DNA of 64,000 nucleotides from Novosphingobium sp. 18050 (GTDB lineage: Bacteria > Pseudomonadota > Alphaproteobacteria > Sphingomonadales > Sphingomonadaceae), in NCBI RefSeq assembly GCF_902706195.1, contig NZ_CACSJO010000009.1:62001-126000 (forward strand), in the 5' to 3' direction. How positions within the stretch are numbered: position 1 is the first letter of the stretch; every line of letters begins with the position of its first letter. Position numbers and translations under genes: made by a program. Below, one piece after another: positions 55,439-63,131 of the stretch. Below the pieces are notes generated by a model that had not been told where the DNA came from, did not search any database, and saw only the letters and a list, made by a program, of their open reading frames with translations.

Positions 55439-55950
55439 AGCTTCTTTTCCCAGAACAGCGCGGTCCCGGCCTGCGGGTCCAGCGCATAGTCTCCATAGCC
55501 GAGGGCGGCGTAAAGCCCCTTTGCGGCATCATTGCCGCTCAGCACTTCGAGCGTGATCTTGCAGGCGCCGCGCGTCTTCGCCTCGGCCTCGACCGCCAGC
55601 ATCAGCGCCCGGCCGATGCCTTGGCCGCGCTGGCCGGGCAGTACCGCCATGTCGTGGATGTTCACGAGCGGGCGGGTCGCAAAAGTCGAGAAGCCGGTGA
55701 TGCAGTTGGCCAGCCCCACCGCTTCCTCACCTGCAAAGGCGAGGAGCGAGAAGGCTCCGGGATGCGCGGCAAGACCGGAAACCAGCCTCGCGCGCACATC
55801 GTCGGCAAGCCCCTGCCCGCCGCCCATCGGATCGCGCGCGTAGCTGTCGAGCAGCGCGACCACGCGCGCGGCATCGGCCGCATCGGCGTAGTCTGCCAAT
55901 CGTACAGATACAGGTCGTACGGCGGCGATAGGGGCGAGCAGGCCTGTCAC
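55435..55950 (-). CDS. GNAT N-acetyltransferase in the suf operon
   Basis: The 171-residue protein starts at GTG 55950, overlapping the sufT stop as GTGA. It has VSVRLADYADAADAARVVALLDSYARDPMGG, the acetyl-CoA-binding VLPGQRGQGIGRALMLAVE near residue 97, and KITLEVLSGNDAAKGLYAALGYG. It sits between sufT and sufA with tight overlaps, so it is co-expressed with Fe-S biogenesis genes. Its target is unknown. Confidence 0.85.
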   Translation of the reverse strand: MTGLLAPIAAVRPVSVRLADYADAADAARVVALLDSYARDPMGGGQGLADDVRARLVSGLAAHPGAFSLLAFAGEEAVGLANCITGFSTFATRPLVNIHDMAVLPGQRGQGIGRALMLAVEAEAKTRGACKITLEVLSGNDAAKGLYAALGYGDYALDPQAGTALFWEKKL

Positions 55951-56435
55951 AGCATTCCCAGTTCCAGCTTGGCCTCGTCGGTCATCTTGGCCATGTCCCA
56001 AGGCGGATCCCAGACGAGGCTCACTTCGCAGTCGCGCACACCGGGCACTGCCGCCACGCGCATTTCCACTTCGCCGGGCATCGATTCCGCGACCGGGCAA
56101 TGCGGCGTGGTCAGCGTCATCGTGACCGCGACCGAAGCCTCGGGCGAAACGTCGACGCCGTAGATCAGGCCCAGATCGTAGATGTTGACCGGGATTTCCG
56201 GGTCGAAAATCTCCTTGAGGGCGAAGATCACGCCTTCGTAGATCGCGCCGCCGGGACCGGCAGGGTCTGCCGCCAGCGGCTTTTCGGCCAGGAAACCGTC
56301 GAGGTAGTCGCGCTTGCGCTCCAGCTTTTCGCCGGTGCTTTCAGCGGGGACCTCGATGTCCTCGACGCGGGCGCGCGGCGGGGGCGGCGCGGCATCGATT
56401 TCCTCGACGCGGAAAGAGGGGGTGTCGTCACTCAT
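55947..56435 (-). CDS. sufT: SUF-system DUF59 protein (SufT-like)
   Basis: The 162-residue product has a Pro/Glu-rich N-terminal part (about 1-70). A DUF59/MIP18-like domain follows with LKEIFDPEIPVNIYDLGLIYGVDV near residue 74, then VTMTLTTPHCPVAESMP near 107. Such proteins help mature [4Fe-4S] proteins. The gene overlaps sufS by 4 bases and the GNAT gene by 4 bases. Confidence 0.92.
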   Translation of the reverse strand: MSDDTPSFRVEEIDAAPPPPRARVEDIEVPAESTGEKLERKRDYLDGFLAEKPLAADPAGPGGAIYEGVIFALKEIFDPEIPVNIYDLGLIYGVDVSPEASVAVTMTLTTPHCPVAESMPGEVEMRVAAVPGVRDCEVSLVWDPPWDMAKMTDEAKLELGML

Positions 56436-57646
56436 CCGAAAATTCTCCGTGTGCGCTCGATTCCCTTCAGGAGCGCCTCGATATCGCCTTCGTCGCTGTA
56501 GAGGCCAAAGCTGGCCCGTGCCGTTGCTGGCACGCCCAGATGCTCCATCAGCGGCTGTGCGCAGTGGTGTCCGGCGCGGATCGCCACGCCTTCCTCGTCC
56601 AATATGGTGCCGAGGTCGTGCGGATGCACCCCGTCGAGCGCAAAACTGACGATGCCAAGGCCATCTTCCGGCCCGAACAGGGTCACGTCGTTGCGCTTGC
56701 GCAGTTCGGTGCGCAGCAGGGCGGCAAGGTCGCGCTCATGGCGTTCGGCGCGGGCCAGGCCGATATCCGAAAGCCAGTCCATCGCCGTGGCCATGCCCAG
56801 CGCTTCGATGATGTTGGGTGTGCCCGCTTCGAAGCGCTGCGGGGCAGGGGCGAAAGTGGTCTTCTCGAAGGTCACGCGGTCGATCATCGCGCCGCCGCCC
56901 TGCCACGGCTGCATGTCGTCAAGGATTTCCTTGCGCGCCCACAGTACGCCGATCCCGGTGGGACCATAGAGCTTGTGCGCCGAGAAGGCGTAGAAGTCGC
57001 AGCCGAACGCCGCCATGTCGAGCGCGAGGCGCGGGGCGGCCTGGCAGCCGTCGATCAGCAGCTTGGCGCCGACCGCATGAGCCAGCCTGGCCGCATGTTC
57101 CACGTGGAGCACCGAGCCGAGCACGTTGGAGACATGCGCGAAGGCGACCAGCTTGTGGGCCGGGGTCAGGATGCGTTCGGCGGCTTCGAGGTCGATCTGG
57201 CCGTCTGCGGTCAGCGGGCAGACGTCGATCTCGACGCCGGTTTTGTCACGCAGCATCTGCCAGGGCACGATGTTGGAGTGATGCTCCAGCACCGAAAGCA
57301 GGATCCGGTCGCCGGCCTTGAGGTTTGCCGCGCCCCAGGTCTGGGCCACGAGGTTGATCGATTCGGTAGCGCCGCGCGTGTAGACGATCTCGTCCTCGTG
57401 CGCGTTCATGAAGGCGGCGACGCGGCGGCGGGCCGCCTCGAACGCCAGCGTCATGTCGGCGGAGCGTGCGTAGACGCCGCGGTGCACTGTCGCATAGTCA
57501 TCGCCCATCGCGCGCACGGTGGCCTCGATCACGGCGAGGGGTTTTTGCGCGGTGGCGGCGGTGTCGAGATAGTGCCAGTTGCCGGCCAATCCCGGGAACT
57601 GGTCCTTGATGACGAGGGTGCCAGTGGTGTCGGTATCGGTGGTCAC
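56432..57646 (-). CDS. sufS: cysteine desulfurase SufS
   Basis: The 404-residue PLP enzyme starts at GTG 57646, overlapping the sufD stop as GTGA. It has the PLP Lys in AFSAHKLYGPTGIGVLWARKE near residue 225 and the active-site Cys in IRAGHHCAQPLMEHLG near 360. SufS supplies sulfur for Fe-S clusters. A parS-like 16-mer lies inside the gene at 57096-57111, in the codons for VLHVEHA. The partner SufE is not seen in the window. Confidence 0.95.
   Translation of the reverse strand: MTTDTDTTGTLVIKDQFPGLAGNWHYLDTAATAQKPLAVIEATVRAMGDDYATVHRGVYARSADMTLAFEAARRRVAAFMNAHEDEIVYTRGATESINLVAQTWGAANLKAGDRILLSVLEHHSNIVPWQMLRDKTGVEIDVCPLTADGQIDLEAAERILTPAHKLVAFAHVSNVLGSVLHVEHAARLAHAVGAKLLIDGCQAAPRLALDMAAFGCDFYAFSAHKLYGPTGIGVLWARKEILDDMQPWQGGGAMIDRVTFEKTTFAPAPQRFEAGTPNIIEALGMATAMDWLSDIGLARAERHERDLAALLRTELRKRNDVTLFGPEDGLGIVSFALDGVHPHDLGTILDEEGVAIRAGHHCAQPLMEHLGVPATARASFGLYSDEGDIEALLKGIERTRRIFG
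57096..57111. other. parS-like palindrome, copy 2, inside sufS
   Basis: TGTTCCACGTGGAGCA is the exact reverse complement of the 11452-11467 site. It is coding for VLHVEHA within sufS. Sites of this kind can sit inside genes in alphaproteobacteria. Confidence 0.5.
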
Positions 57647-58380
57647 AGGATGGCCTCCAGCCGGGCCAGTGCCGCCTCGCTCAGCGCCTCTTCGCCCGGC
57701 GCGCCGGTGAAGGCTTCCGCGATGAAGGCCTGAAGCATCAGGCGCTTGGCCTGCGGCGGGGTGAGCCCGCGCGACATCAGGTAGAACAGGCCCTGCGCAT
57801 CGAGTTCGCCCACCGCGCAGCCATGCGCGGCCTTGACGTCGTCGGCGTAGATTTCCAGCTCCGGCCGGGCATTGGCGGTGGCCGTGCGTTCCAGCAGCAT
57901 GGCGCGCACCGACTGTTCGGCGTCGGTGCCATCGGCTCCGCGCTCCACCGCGATGCGGCCCAGGTACGTGCCGACCGACGCGCCCGCCAGGACGGTGCGA
58001 ATGATCTGCGCGGACGTGGCGTTCAGCCCGGCGTGGGTGACTTGGGTGACGACTTCCAGCGTTTCGCTTCCCGTCGCCAGCTGCGCGGCGCCCAGCGTGA
58101 AGTCGGCACCTTCGCCCAGCTTTACGTCGACCGCGATACGGCCATAGATCGGCCCCGCAGTGAGCACGCGCAGGTCGAACTTGGCGCCCTTGCCCAGCGT
58201 GATCGCTACATGGCGCGCCACTGCACCAGCGCCGGTCTCGACGATCTCCAGCGTGCCTTCAGCGCCGGCCGCGACCTCGATCTCCTCGGTCACGATCGGC
58301 CAGACGGTGCTGAGCGCCTCGATGTCCGAGTAGCGGAAGTCTTCGTCCTTGCGGCTGGGAAGGGTCAGTTCCACGTTCAT
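57643..58380 (-). CDS. sufD: Fe-S cluster scaffold subunit SufD
   Basis: The 245-residue protein is a short SufD with the beta-helix core. Typical features are PSRKDEDFRYSDIEAL at the start, DVKAAHGCAVGELDAQGLFYLMSRGLTPPQAKRLMLQAFIAEAF at the C terminus. It works with SufB and SufC in the scaffold complex. It overlaps both sufC (4 bases) and sufS (4 bases). It is shorter than E. coli SufD (about 420), as in many alphaproteobacteria. Confidence 0.95.
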   Translation of the reverse strand: MNVELTLPSRKDEDFRYSDIEALSTVWPIVTEEIEVAAGAEGTLEIVETGAGAVARHVAITLGKGAKFDLRVLTAGPIYGRIAVDVKLGEGADFTLGAAQLATGSETLEVVTQVTHAGLNATSAQIIRTVLAGASVGTYLGRIAVERGADGTDAEQSVRAMLLERTATANARPELEIYADDVKAAHGCAVGELDAQGLFYLMSRGLTPPQAKRLMLQAFIAEAFTGAPGEEALSEAALARLEAIL

Positions 58381-59132
58381 GCGGCGGTCTCTTGAACCAC
58401 CGCCTCGTAGCCCTCTTCCTCAAGACGCAGGGCAAGCTCGGGGCCGCCCGACTTGACGATGCGGCCCGCCGCCAAGACGTGGACGAAGTCTGGCTTCACA
58501 TAGTCCAGCAGGCGCTGGTAGTGGGTGATGAGCAGCACTGCCTTGTCGCTCTTGCGCATGATGGCGTTGATGCCTTCACCGCAGACGCGCAGGGCGTCGA
58601 TGTCGAGGCCGGAGTCGGTCTCGTCCAGGATCGCCAGCTTCGGGTCGAGGATGCCCATCTGGACCATCTCGGCGCGCTTCTTCTCGCCGCCGGAGAAACC
58701 GACGTTCACCGGGCGCTTGAGCATGTCCATGTCCATGCGCAGCAGGCCGGCCTTTTCGCGCGCCAGCTTCAGGAATTCGCCGCCCGAAAGCGGTTCCTCG
58801 CCGCGGCCCTTGCGCTGGGCGTTCGCCGCCTCGCGCAGGAACTGGACGAAAGACACGCCGGGAATCTCGACCGGGTACTGGAAGCCCAGAAACAGGCCGG
58901 CGGCAGCGCGCTCGTGCGGCTCCAGCTCGAACAGGTCCTGATCGTTGAAGGTAGCGCTGCCGCCGGTCACTTCATAGCCCGGACGGCCGCCGAGGGTGTA
59001 GCCCAGCGTCGACTTGCCCGCGCCGTTGGGGCCCATGATCGCGTGGATCTCGCCCGGATTGATGGTGAGCGAGAGGCCCTTGAGGATCGGCTTGTCGGCG
59101 ACGGTTGCCTGCAGATTTGTGATTTCGAGCAT
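58377..59132 (-). CDS. sufC: Fe-S assembly ATPase SufC
   Basis: The 251-residue ABC-type ATPase begins at ATG 59132 (MLEITNLQA). It has the Walker A motif in IMGPNGAGKSTLGYTLGG near residue 34. The ABC signature sits in NVGFSGGEKKRAEMVQMG near 150, and the Walker B in LAILDETDSGLDIDALR near 170. It drives the SufBCD scaffold. The open frame upstream to 59486 is a DUF559 shadow. It follows the DUF559 gene by 2 bases. Confidence 0.96.
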   Translation of the reverse strand: MLEITNLQATVADKPILKGLSLTINPGEIHAIMGPNGAGKSTLGYTLGGRPGYEVTGGSATFNDQDLFELEPHERAAAGLFLGFQYPVEIPGVSFVQFLREAANAQRKGRGEEPLSGGEFLKLAREKAGLLRMDMDMLKRPVNVGFSGGEKKRAEMVQMGILDPKLAILDETDSGLDIDALRVCGEGINAIMRKSDKAVLLITHYQRLLDYVKPDFVHVLAAGRIVKSGGPELALRLEEEGYEAVVQETAA

Positions 59133-59134
59133 GA

Positions 59135-59644
59135 TTATACCTCGTCGCTCATGAACGTGTTGGCCCCGTATGAACTGGGCGCGCGCGAGGCGACTTTCTT
59201 GCGGGCGTTGCGCTTGTCGAACGGCACGGCCAGTTCGGTGGTGATTTCGCGCAGGACGCTGGCGACGTTGCCCAACACTTCCTCTTCCGAGAAGCGCAGC
59301 ACGCGGATGCCGACTTCGATCAGCTTGCGGTCCTGCAGTTCGTTGACGTCGGGATTGGCGTCCTCGGCGCTCAGCTGGATCACGATCCAGCGCGAGGGGC
59401 AGGCGAAGTCGACGATCGCCGAGCCGACGATCGACTGGCGGATGAACTTCACACCGGCCTGCTTCGAGCCGGACAGCTCTGCCCACAGCGCCTTCTGCGC
59501 GTCGGTGGGGTTGCGGCGCTGATCCCTTGCACGCTCCTTGAGCGTTTCGAGGCGAGCGCCGGTCACGGCGAAATTGGCCTTTACGTCGGCCTTGGGGCCG
59601 CTCTCGTTGCGGCTGATGCCCAGGGTCTTGCGGGCGGCGGTCAT
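59135..59644 (-). CDS. DUF559 (vsr-like nuclease fold) protein in the suf operon
   Basis: The 169-residue protein has a DUF559-type core: ARDQRRNPTDAQKALWAELSG, then GVKFIRQSIVGSAIVDFACPSRWIVIQLS. Asp79 fits the first metal ligand of a PD-(D/E)XK fold, but the following E-x-[DK] position reads IQLS. The C-terminal half has VGIRVLRFSEEEVLGNV. It therefore looks catalytically weakened. It lies inside the suf operon, 43 bases after sufB and 2 bases before sufC. I recall such an insertion in other sphingomonads; the function is unknown. Confidence 0.8.
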   Translation of the reverse strand: MTAARKTLGISRNESGPKADVKANFAVTGARLETLKERARDQRRNPTDAQKALWAELSGSKQAGVKFIRQSIVGSAIVDFACPSRWIVIQLSAEDANPDVNELQDRKLIEVGIRVLRFSEEEVLGNVASVLREITTELAVPFDKRNARKKVASRAPSSYGANTFMSDEV

Positions 59645-59687
59645 GGATTTTGTCCTTCGATACGGGTGAAGGGGAGCGCGGGTGTTA

Positions 59688-61193
59688 TCACCCTACGCTG
59701 CCCTCGAGACTGATACCCAGCAGCTTCTGCGCCTCGACGGCGAACTCCATCGGCAACTGCTGCAGCACTTCCTTGGCGAATCCGTTGACGATCAGCGCCA
59801 CTGCGCTCTCGGTGTCGAGGCCGCGCTGCATGGCGTAGAACAACTGGTCGTCGCTGATCTTGCTGGTGGTCGCCTCGTGCTCGATCTGGGCGCTGGGATT
59901 GCGCACCTCGATGTAGGGCACGGTGTGAGCGCCGCATTCCTTGCCCAGCAGCAGCGAATCGCACTGGGTGAAGTTGCGGACGCCTTCGGCATTCGCGGCT
60001 ACGCGCACGAGGCCGCGATAGGTGTTGTTCGACTTGCCGGCCGAAATGCCCTTCGAGATGATCGTCGAGCGGCTGCCTTTGCCGTTGTGGATCATCTTGG
60101 TGCCGGTATCGGCCTGCTGGTAGTTGTTCGTCACTGCGACCGAGTAGAACTCACCCACGGAGTCCTCGCCGTTGAGGACGCAGCTGGGATACTTCCAGGT
60201 GATCGCGGAGCCGGTTTCCACCTGGGTCCAGCTGATCTTGCTGCGTGCGCCCTGGCACAGGCCGCGCTTGGTGACGAAGTTGTAGATGCCGCCCTTGCCC
60301 TCGGCATTGCCGGGATACCAGTTCTGGACGGTGGAGTACTTGATCTCGGCATCTTCCATCGCGACCAGTTCCACCACGGCAGCGTGGAGCTGGTTCTCGT
60401 CCCGCATCGGGGCGGTGCAGCCCTCCAAGTAGGAAACGTAGGAGCCCTTCTCGGCGATGATGAGAGTCCGCTCGAACTGGCCCGTGTTCTCCGCATTTAT
60501 ACGGAAGTAGGTGCTCAATTCCATCGGGCATCGCACGCCTTCGGGAATGTAGACGAACGTGCCGTCCGAGAAGACCGCGCAGTTCAGCGTGGCGAAGTAG
60601 TTGTCGTTCATGGGCACGATCTTGCCCAGCCACTTCTTCACCAGCTCGGGGAATTCGCGAATCGCTTCAGAGATCGAGCGGAAGATGACGCCCGCCTGCT
60701 CCAGCTCCTTGCGGAAGGTAGTAGCGACCGAAACCGAATCGAACACGGCGTCCACGGCGACCTTGCGCGCGCCCTCGACGCCGGCGAGCACTTTCTGCTC
60801 CTCCAGCGGAATGCCCAGCTTTTCATAGACACGCAGGATTTCGGGATCGACTTCGTCGAGGCTGGCCAGCGTGTCCTTCTTCTTGGGCGCGGCCCAGTAG
60901 TAGGATTCCTGGTAGTCGATCGGAGGCACGTTGAGCTTCGCCCAGTCCGGCGGGGTCATCTCCAGCCAGCGGGCATAGGCCTTCAGCCGCCAGTCGAGCA
61001 TCCACTGCGGCTCGTCCTTCTTGGCCGAGATGTAGCGGATGGTATCTTCGGACAGGCCCTTGGGGCCGTATTCCTGCTCGATATCGGAAGACCAGCCGTG
61101 TTCGTACTCGGCCGCGCGGGCGGCGGCATCGTGCGCAGCCTGGTCACGAAGGGGGGCCTCACGCTCGGCCATGCGGATGTTTTCCTCGGTCAT
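59688..61193 (-). CDS. sufB: Fe-S cluster scaffold subunit SufB
   Basis: The 501-residue SufB has the family stretches [23 protein letters not shown] near residue 78, and [41 protein letters not shown] near 220. [28 protein letters not shown] near 365 is followed by [36 protein letters not shown]. It is the scaffold for cluster assembly with SufC and SufD. It follows the Rrf2 regulator by one base. Confidence 0.97.
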   Translation of the reverse strand: MTEENIRMAEREAPLRDQAAHDAAARAAEYEHGWSSDIEQEYGPKGLSEDTIRYISAKKDEPQWMLDWRLKAYARWLEMTPPDWAKLNVPPIDYQESYYWAAPKKKDTLASLDEVDPEILRVYEKLGIPLEEQKVLAGVEGARKVAVDAVFDSVSVATTFRKELEQAGVIFRSISEAIREFPELVKKWLGKIVPMNDNYFATLNCAVFSDGTFVYIPEGVRCPMELSTYFRINAENTGQFERTLIIAEKGSYVSYLEGCTAPMRDENQLHAAVVELVAMEDAEIKYSTVQNWYPGNAEGKGGIYNFVTKRGLCQGARSKISWTQVETGSAITWKYPSCVLNGEDSVGEFYSVAVTNNYQQADTGTKMIHNGKGSRSTIISKGISAGKSNNTYRGLVRVAANAEGVRNFTQCDSLLLGKECGAHTVPYIEVRNPSAQIEHEATTSKISDDQLFYAMQRGLDTESAVALIVNGFAKEVLQQLPMEFAVEAQKLLGISLEGSVG

Positions 61194-61194
61194 C

Positions 61195-61635
61195 TCAAAC
61201 TTCCTCGACGAGCTGGGTCAGCACGACCTGGGCAAGCGCGCCGCGAACGGCGGCATTTACCTGCGGCCAGTGGCCCTTCACGTTACAACCTTCTTCCAGC
61301 GTGCAGTCGCTCTTGACGCGGTCGAGGCAGGAGGTGAGCGCGATGGGCCCTTCTACCGCCTCGACAATGTCGGCAAGCGAAATCGCTGCCGGTGGGCGGG
61401 CCAGCTTGAGCCCGCCGCCGACGCCCCGCGACGAGCGCATAAGGCCGGCTGCGGTCAGCTTGCTGACCAGCTTCTGCACGGTCGGTACCGGCAGGCCGGT
61501 TTCCTCCGCCAACTGGGCGGCCGATATGCGCGCGCGTTTCCCACCGGCCTGCTCTATCAACGAGCAGGTGCCGCAATGCCGCGCTGCGGCGGACATGATG
61601 ACGACCGCGTAGTCGGCCATGCTGGACAGGCGCAT
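61195..61635 (-). CDS. Rrf2-family Fe-S regulator of the suf operon (IscR-like)
   Basis: The 146-residue protein has an N-terminal winged helix ([15 protein letters not shown], then [24 protein letters not shown]). Three Cys lie in the C-terminal half ([16 protein letters not shown]) that could bind a [2Fe-2S] cluster as in IscR. It heads the suf operon and probably senses cluster status. An 8-bp inverted repeat sits 27 bases upstream. I do not name it because cyanobacterial SufR is a different family. Confidence 0.9.
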   Translation of the reverse strand: MRLSSMADYAVVIMSAAARHCGTCSLIEQAGGKRARISAAQLAEETGLPVPTVQKLVSKLTAAGLMRSSRGVGGGLKLARPPAAISLADIVEAVEGPIALTSCLDRVKSDCTLEEGCNVKGHWPQVNAAVRGALAQVVLTQLVEEV

Positions 61636-61661
61636 AACGGTATTTTTCCGAACCTGTGACT

Positions 61662-61686
61662 AAATCGGATCAAATTGTTCCGATTT
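61662..61686. promoter_or_regulatory. candidate suf operator (inverted repeat)
   Basis: AAATCGGA and TCCGATTT flank a nine-base AT-rich spacer, 27 bases before the Rrf2 start codon. It may be the site for the Rrf2 protein encoded just downstream, which would give autoregulation. Confidence 0.55.
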
Positions 61687-62073
61687 CACCTAGTGCAGCA
61701 CGGCTCCAGTTTCAATGGGCGTTTCGCACAGGAATTGCGGGATTCGGGCCGCCCCTTAGCGTGCCTCGACCGACTCGCAAACCATGGAAAATCTATCCAC
61801 GCGAAATTCGGACCGCCGCCGGGTCTGTGCGAATCGCAGAAAAAAGGCGGTTCCCGACCGAAGCCGAAAACCGCCATCAAGGTAATAAAGAACTCGAGCG
61901 CATCCCGCTACGAGCCCTTCGGGTCGCAGGGATCGTGTATGCCCCGGCTCGGGGGATTTATTGTATAAACGCGACACTGTTCGCTCCTGCGAAAGGCTAA
62001 CGATCTTTTTCATCTTGCGACCGCAGCAAGAAGAAGCGTTTGAGCAACACCTCGCGTCCCGTTATGCGACAGC
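61687..62073. other. 387-bp region between the suf operator and pyrD
   Basis: I see no gene I can support here. Overlapping short frames occur on both strands, but none looks like a protein. There is one 7-bp inverted repeat (GGCGGTT/AACCGCC near 61848-61877) with a 16-base loop. The pyrD promoter should lie here, but I could not identify it with confidence. Confidence 0.5.
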
Positions 62074-63120
62074 GTGCTTTACTCACTGCTCAGACCCGCC
62101 CTTTTCCGAATCGATGCCGAGAAGGCTCACGGCCTAGCGCTCTCCGCGCTCAGGCTTGCTGCACCTGCGCGCGCGCCGACTTACCCGCCGTCGCTGGCGA
62201 GCGAGGTGGCGGGAATCGTCTTCCCCAACCCGGTGGGCATGGCCGCCGGGTTCGACAAGGATGGGGAAGTGCCCGACGCGCTGCTGCGGATGGGCTTCGG
62301 CTCTGCCGAGGTCGGCTCCATCACCCCGCTACCGCAGGCCGGAAACCCCCGCCCGCGCCTGTTCCGGCTGGTAGAGGACCGCGCGGTCATCAACCGAATG
62401 GGCTTCAACAATGGCGGCGCGCAAGTCGCGGTAGACCGCCTCGAAGCGCGCGTGGGCAAGCCGGGCGTGCTGGGCATCAACATCGGCGCGAACAAGGATT
62501 CGACCGACCGCGTGGCCGACTACGCGATCATGGCGAAGCTGATGGCGCCGATCGCGGGCTATCTTGCGGTCAACATCTCCAGCCCGAACACGCCGGGCCT
62601 GCGCGCGCTGCAGGACGAATCGGCGCTGACCGGCCTGCTCGACGCGGTGATCGAGGCGCGCGACGCGGCCTGCCCCGAAGGCAAACGCCCGCCGGTGTTC
62701 CTCAAAGTGGCGCCCGATCTGGAACCCGCCGACATCGACGCGATTGCCCGCATCGCCATCGACAAGCGTCTTGGCGCGCTGATTGTATCCAATACGACGA
62801 TTTCGCGCCCCGCCCTGGCTTCGGTCCACAAGGGCGAATCCGGCGGACTGTCCGGGGCCCCGCTGCGCGATTTGGCCCAGCAGCGTCTGCGTGATTTCCG
62901 CAAGGCGACCGGCGGCGCGGTGCCGCTTGTCGGCGTGGGCGGCATTGCCAATGCCGAGGACGCCTGGGCCCGCATCCGGGCCGGGGCGAGCCTGGTCCAG
63001 CTCTACAGCGCGATGGTCTATGAAGGGCCGATGATCGCCCGCAAAATCTGCAAGGGTCTGATCACGTTGATGAAGCGCGACGGCTTCTCGTCGATTGCAG
63101 AGGCGGTAGGAAGCGAATAG
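62074..63120 (+). CDS. pyrD: class 2 dihydroorotate dehydrogenase (quinone) PyrD
   Basis: The 348-residue FMN enzyme oxidises dihydroorotate to orotate in pyrimidine synthesis, passing electrons to the quinone pool. The N-terminal helices LRPALFRIDAEKAHGLALSAL bind membrane and quinone. NRMGFNNGGA near residue 108, NISSPNTPGLRALQ near 168 and LVSNTTISRPAL near 243 are typical. GVGGIANAEDAWARI follows near 280. It starts at GTG 62074; no clear Shine-Dalgarno is seen. Confidence 0.95.
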   Translation: MLYSLLRPALFRIDAEKAHGLALSALRLAAPARAPTYPPSLASEVAGIVFPNPVGMAAGFDKDGEVPDALLRMGFGSAEVGSITPLPQAGNPRPRLFRLVEDRAVINRMGFNNGGAQVAVDRLEARVGKPGVLGINIGANKDSTDRVADYAIMAKLMAPIAGYLAVNISSPNTPGLRALQDESALTGLLDAVIEARDAACPEGKRPPVFLKVAPDLEPADIDAIARIAIDKRLGALIVSNTTISRPALASVHKGESGGLSGAPLRDLAQQRLRDFRKATGGAVPLVGVGGIANAEDAWARIRAGASLVQLYSAMVYEGPMIARKICKGLITLMKRDGFSSIAEAVGSE

Positions 63121-63131
63121 TCATTCCCGCG

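Noticed and set aside
61656..62000. short frames between the suf operator and pyrD
   Set aside because: They have no ribosome binding site and no recognisable motif; composition does not look like coding sequence.
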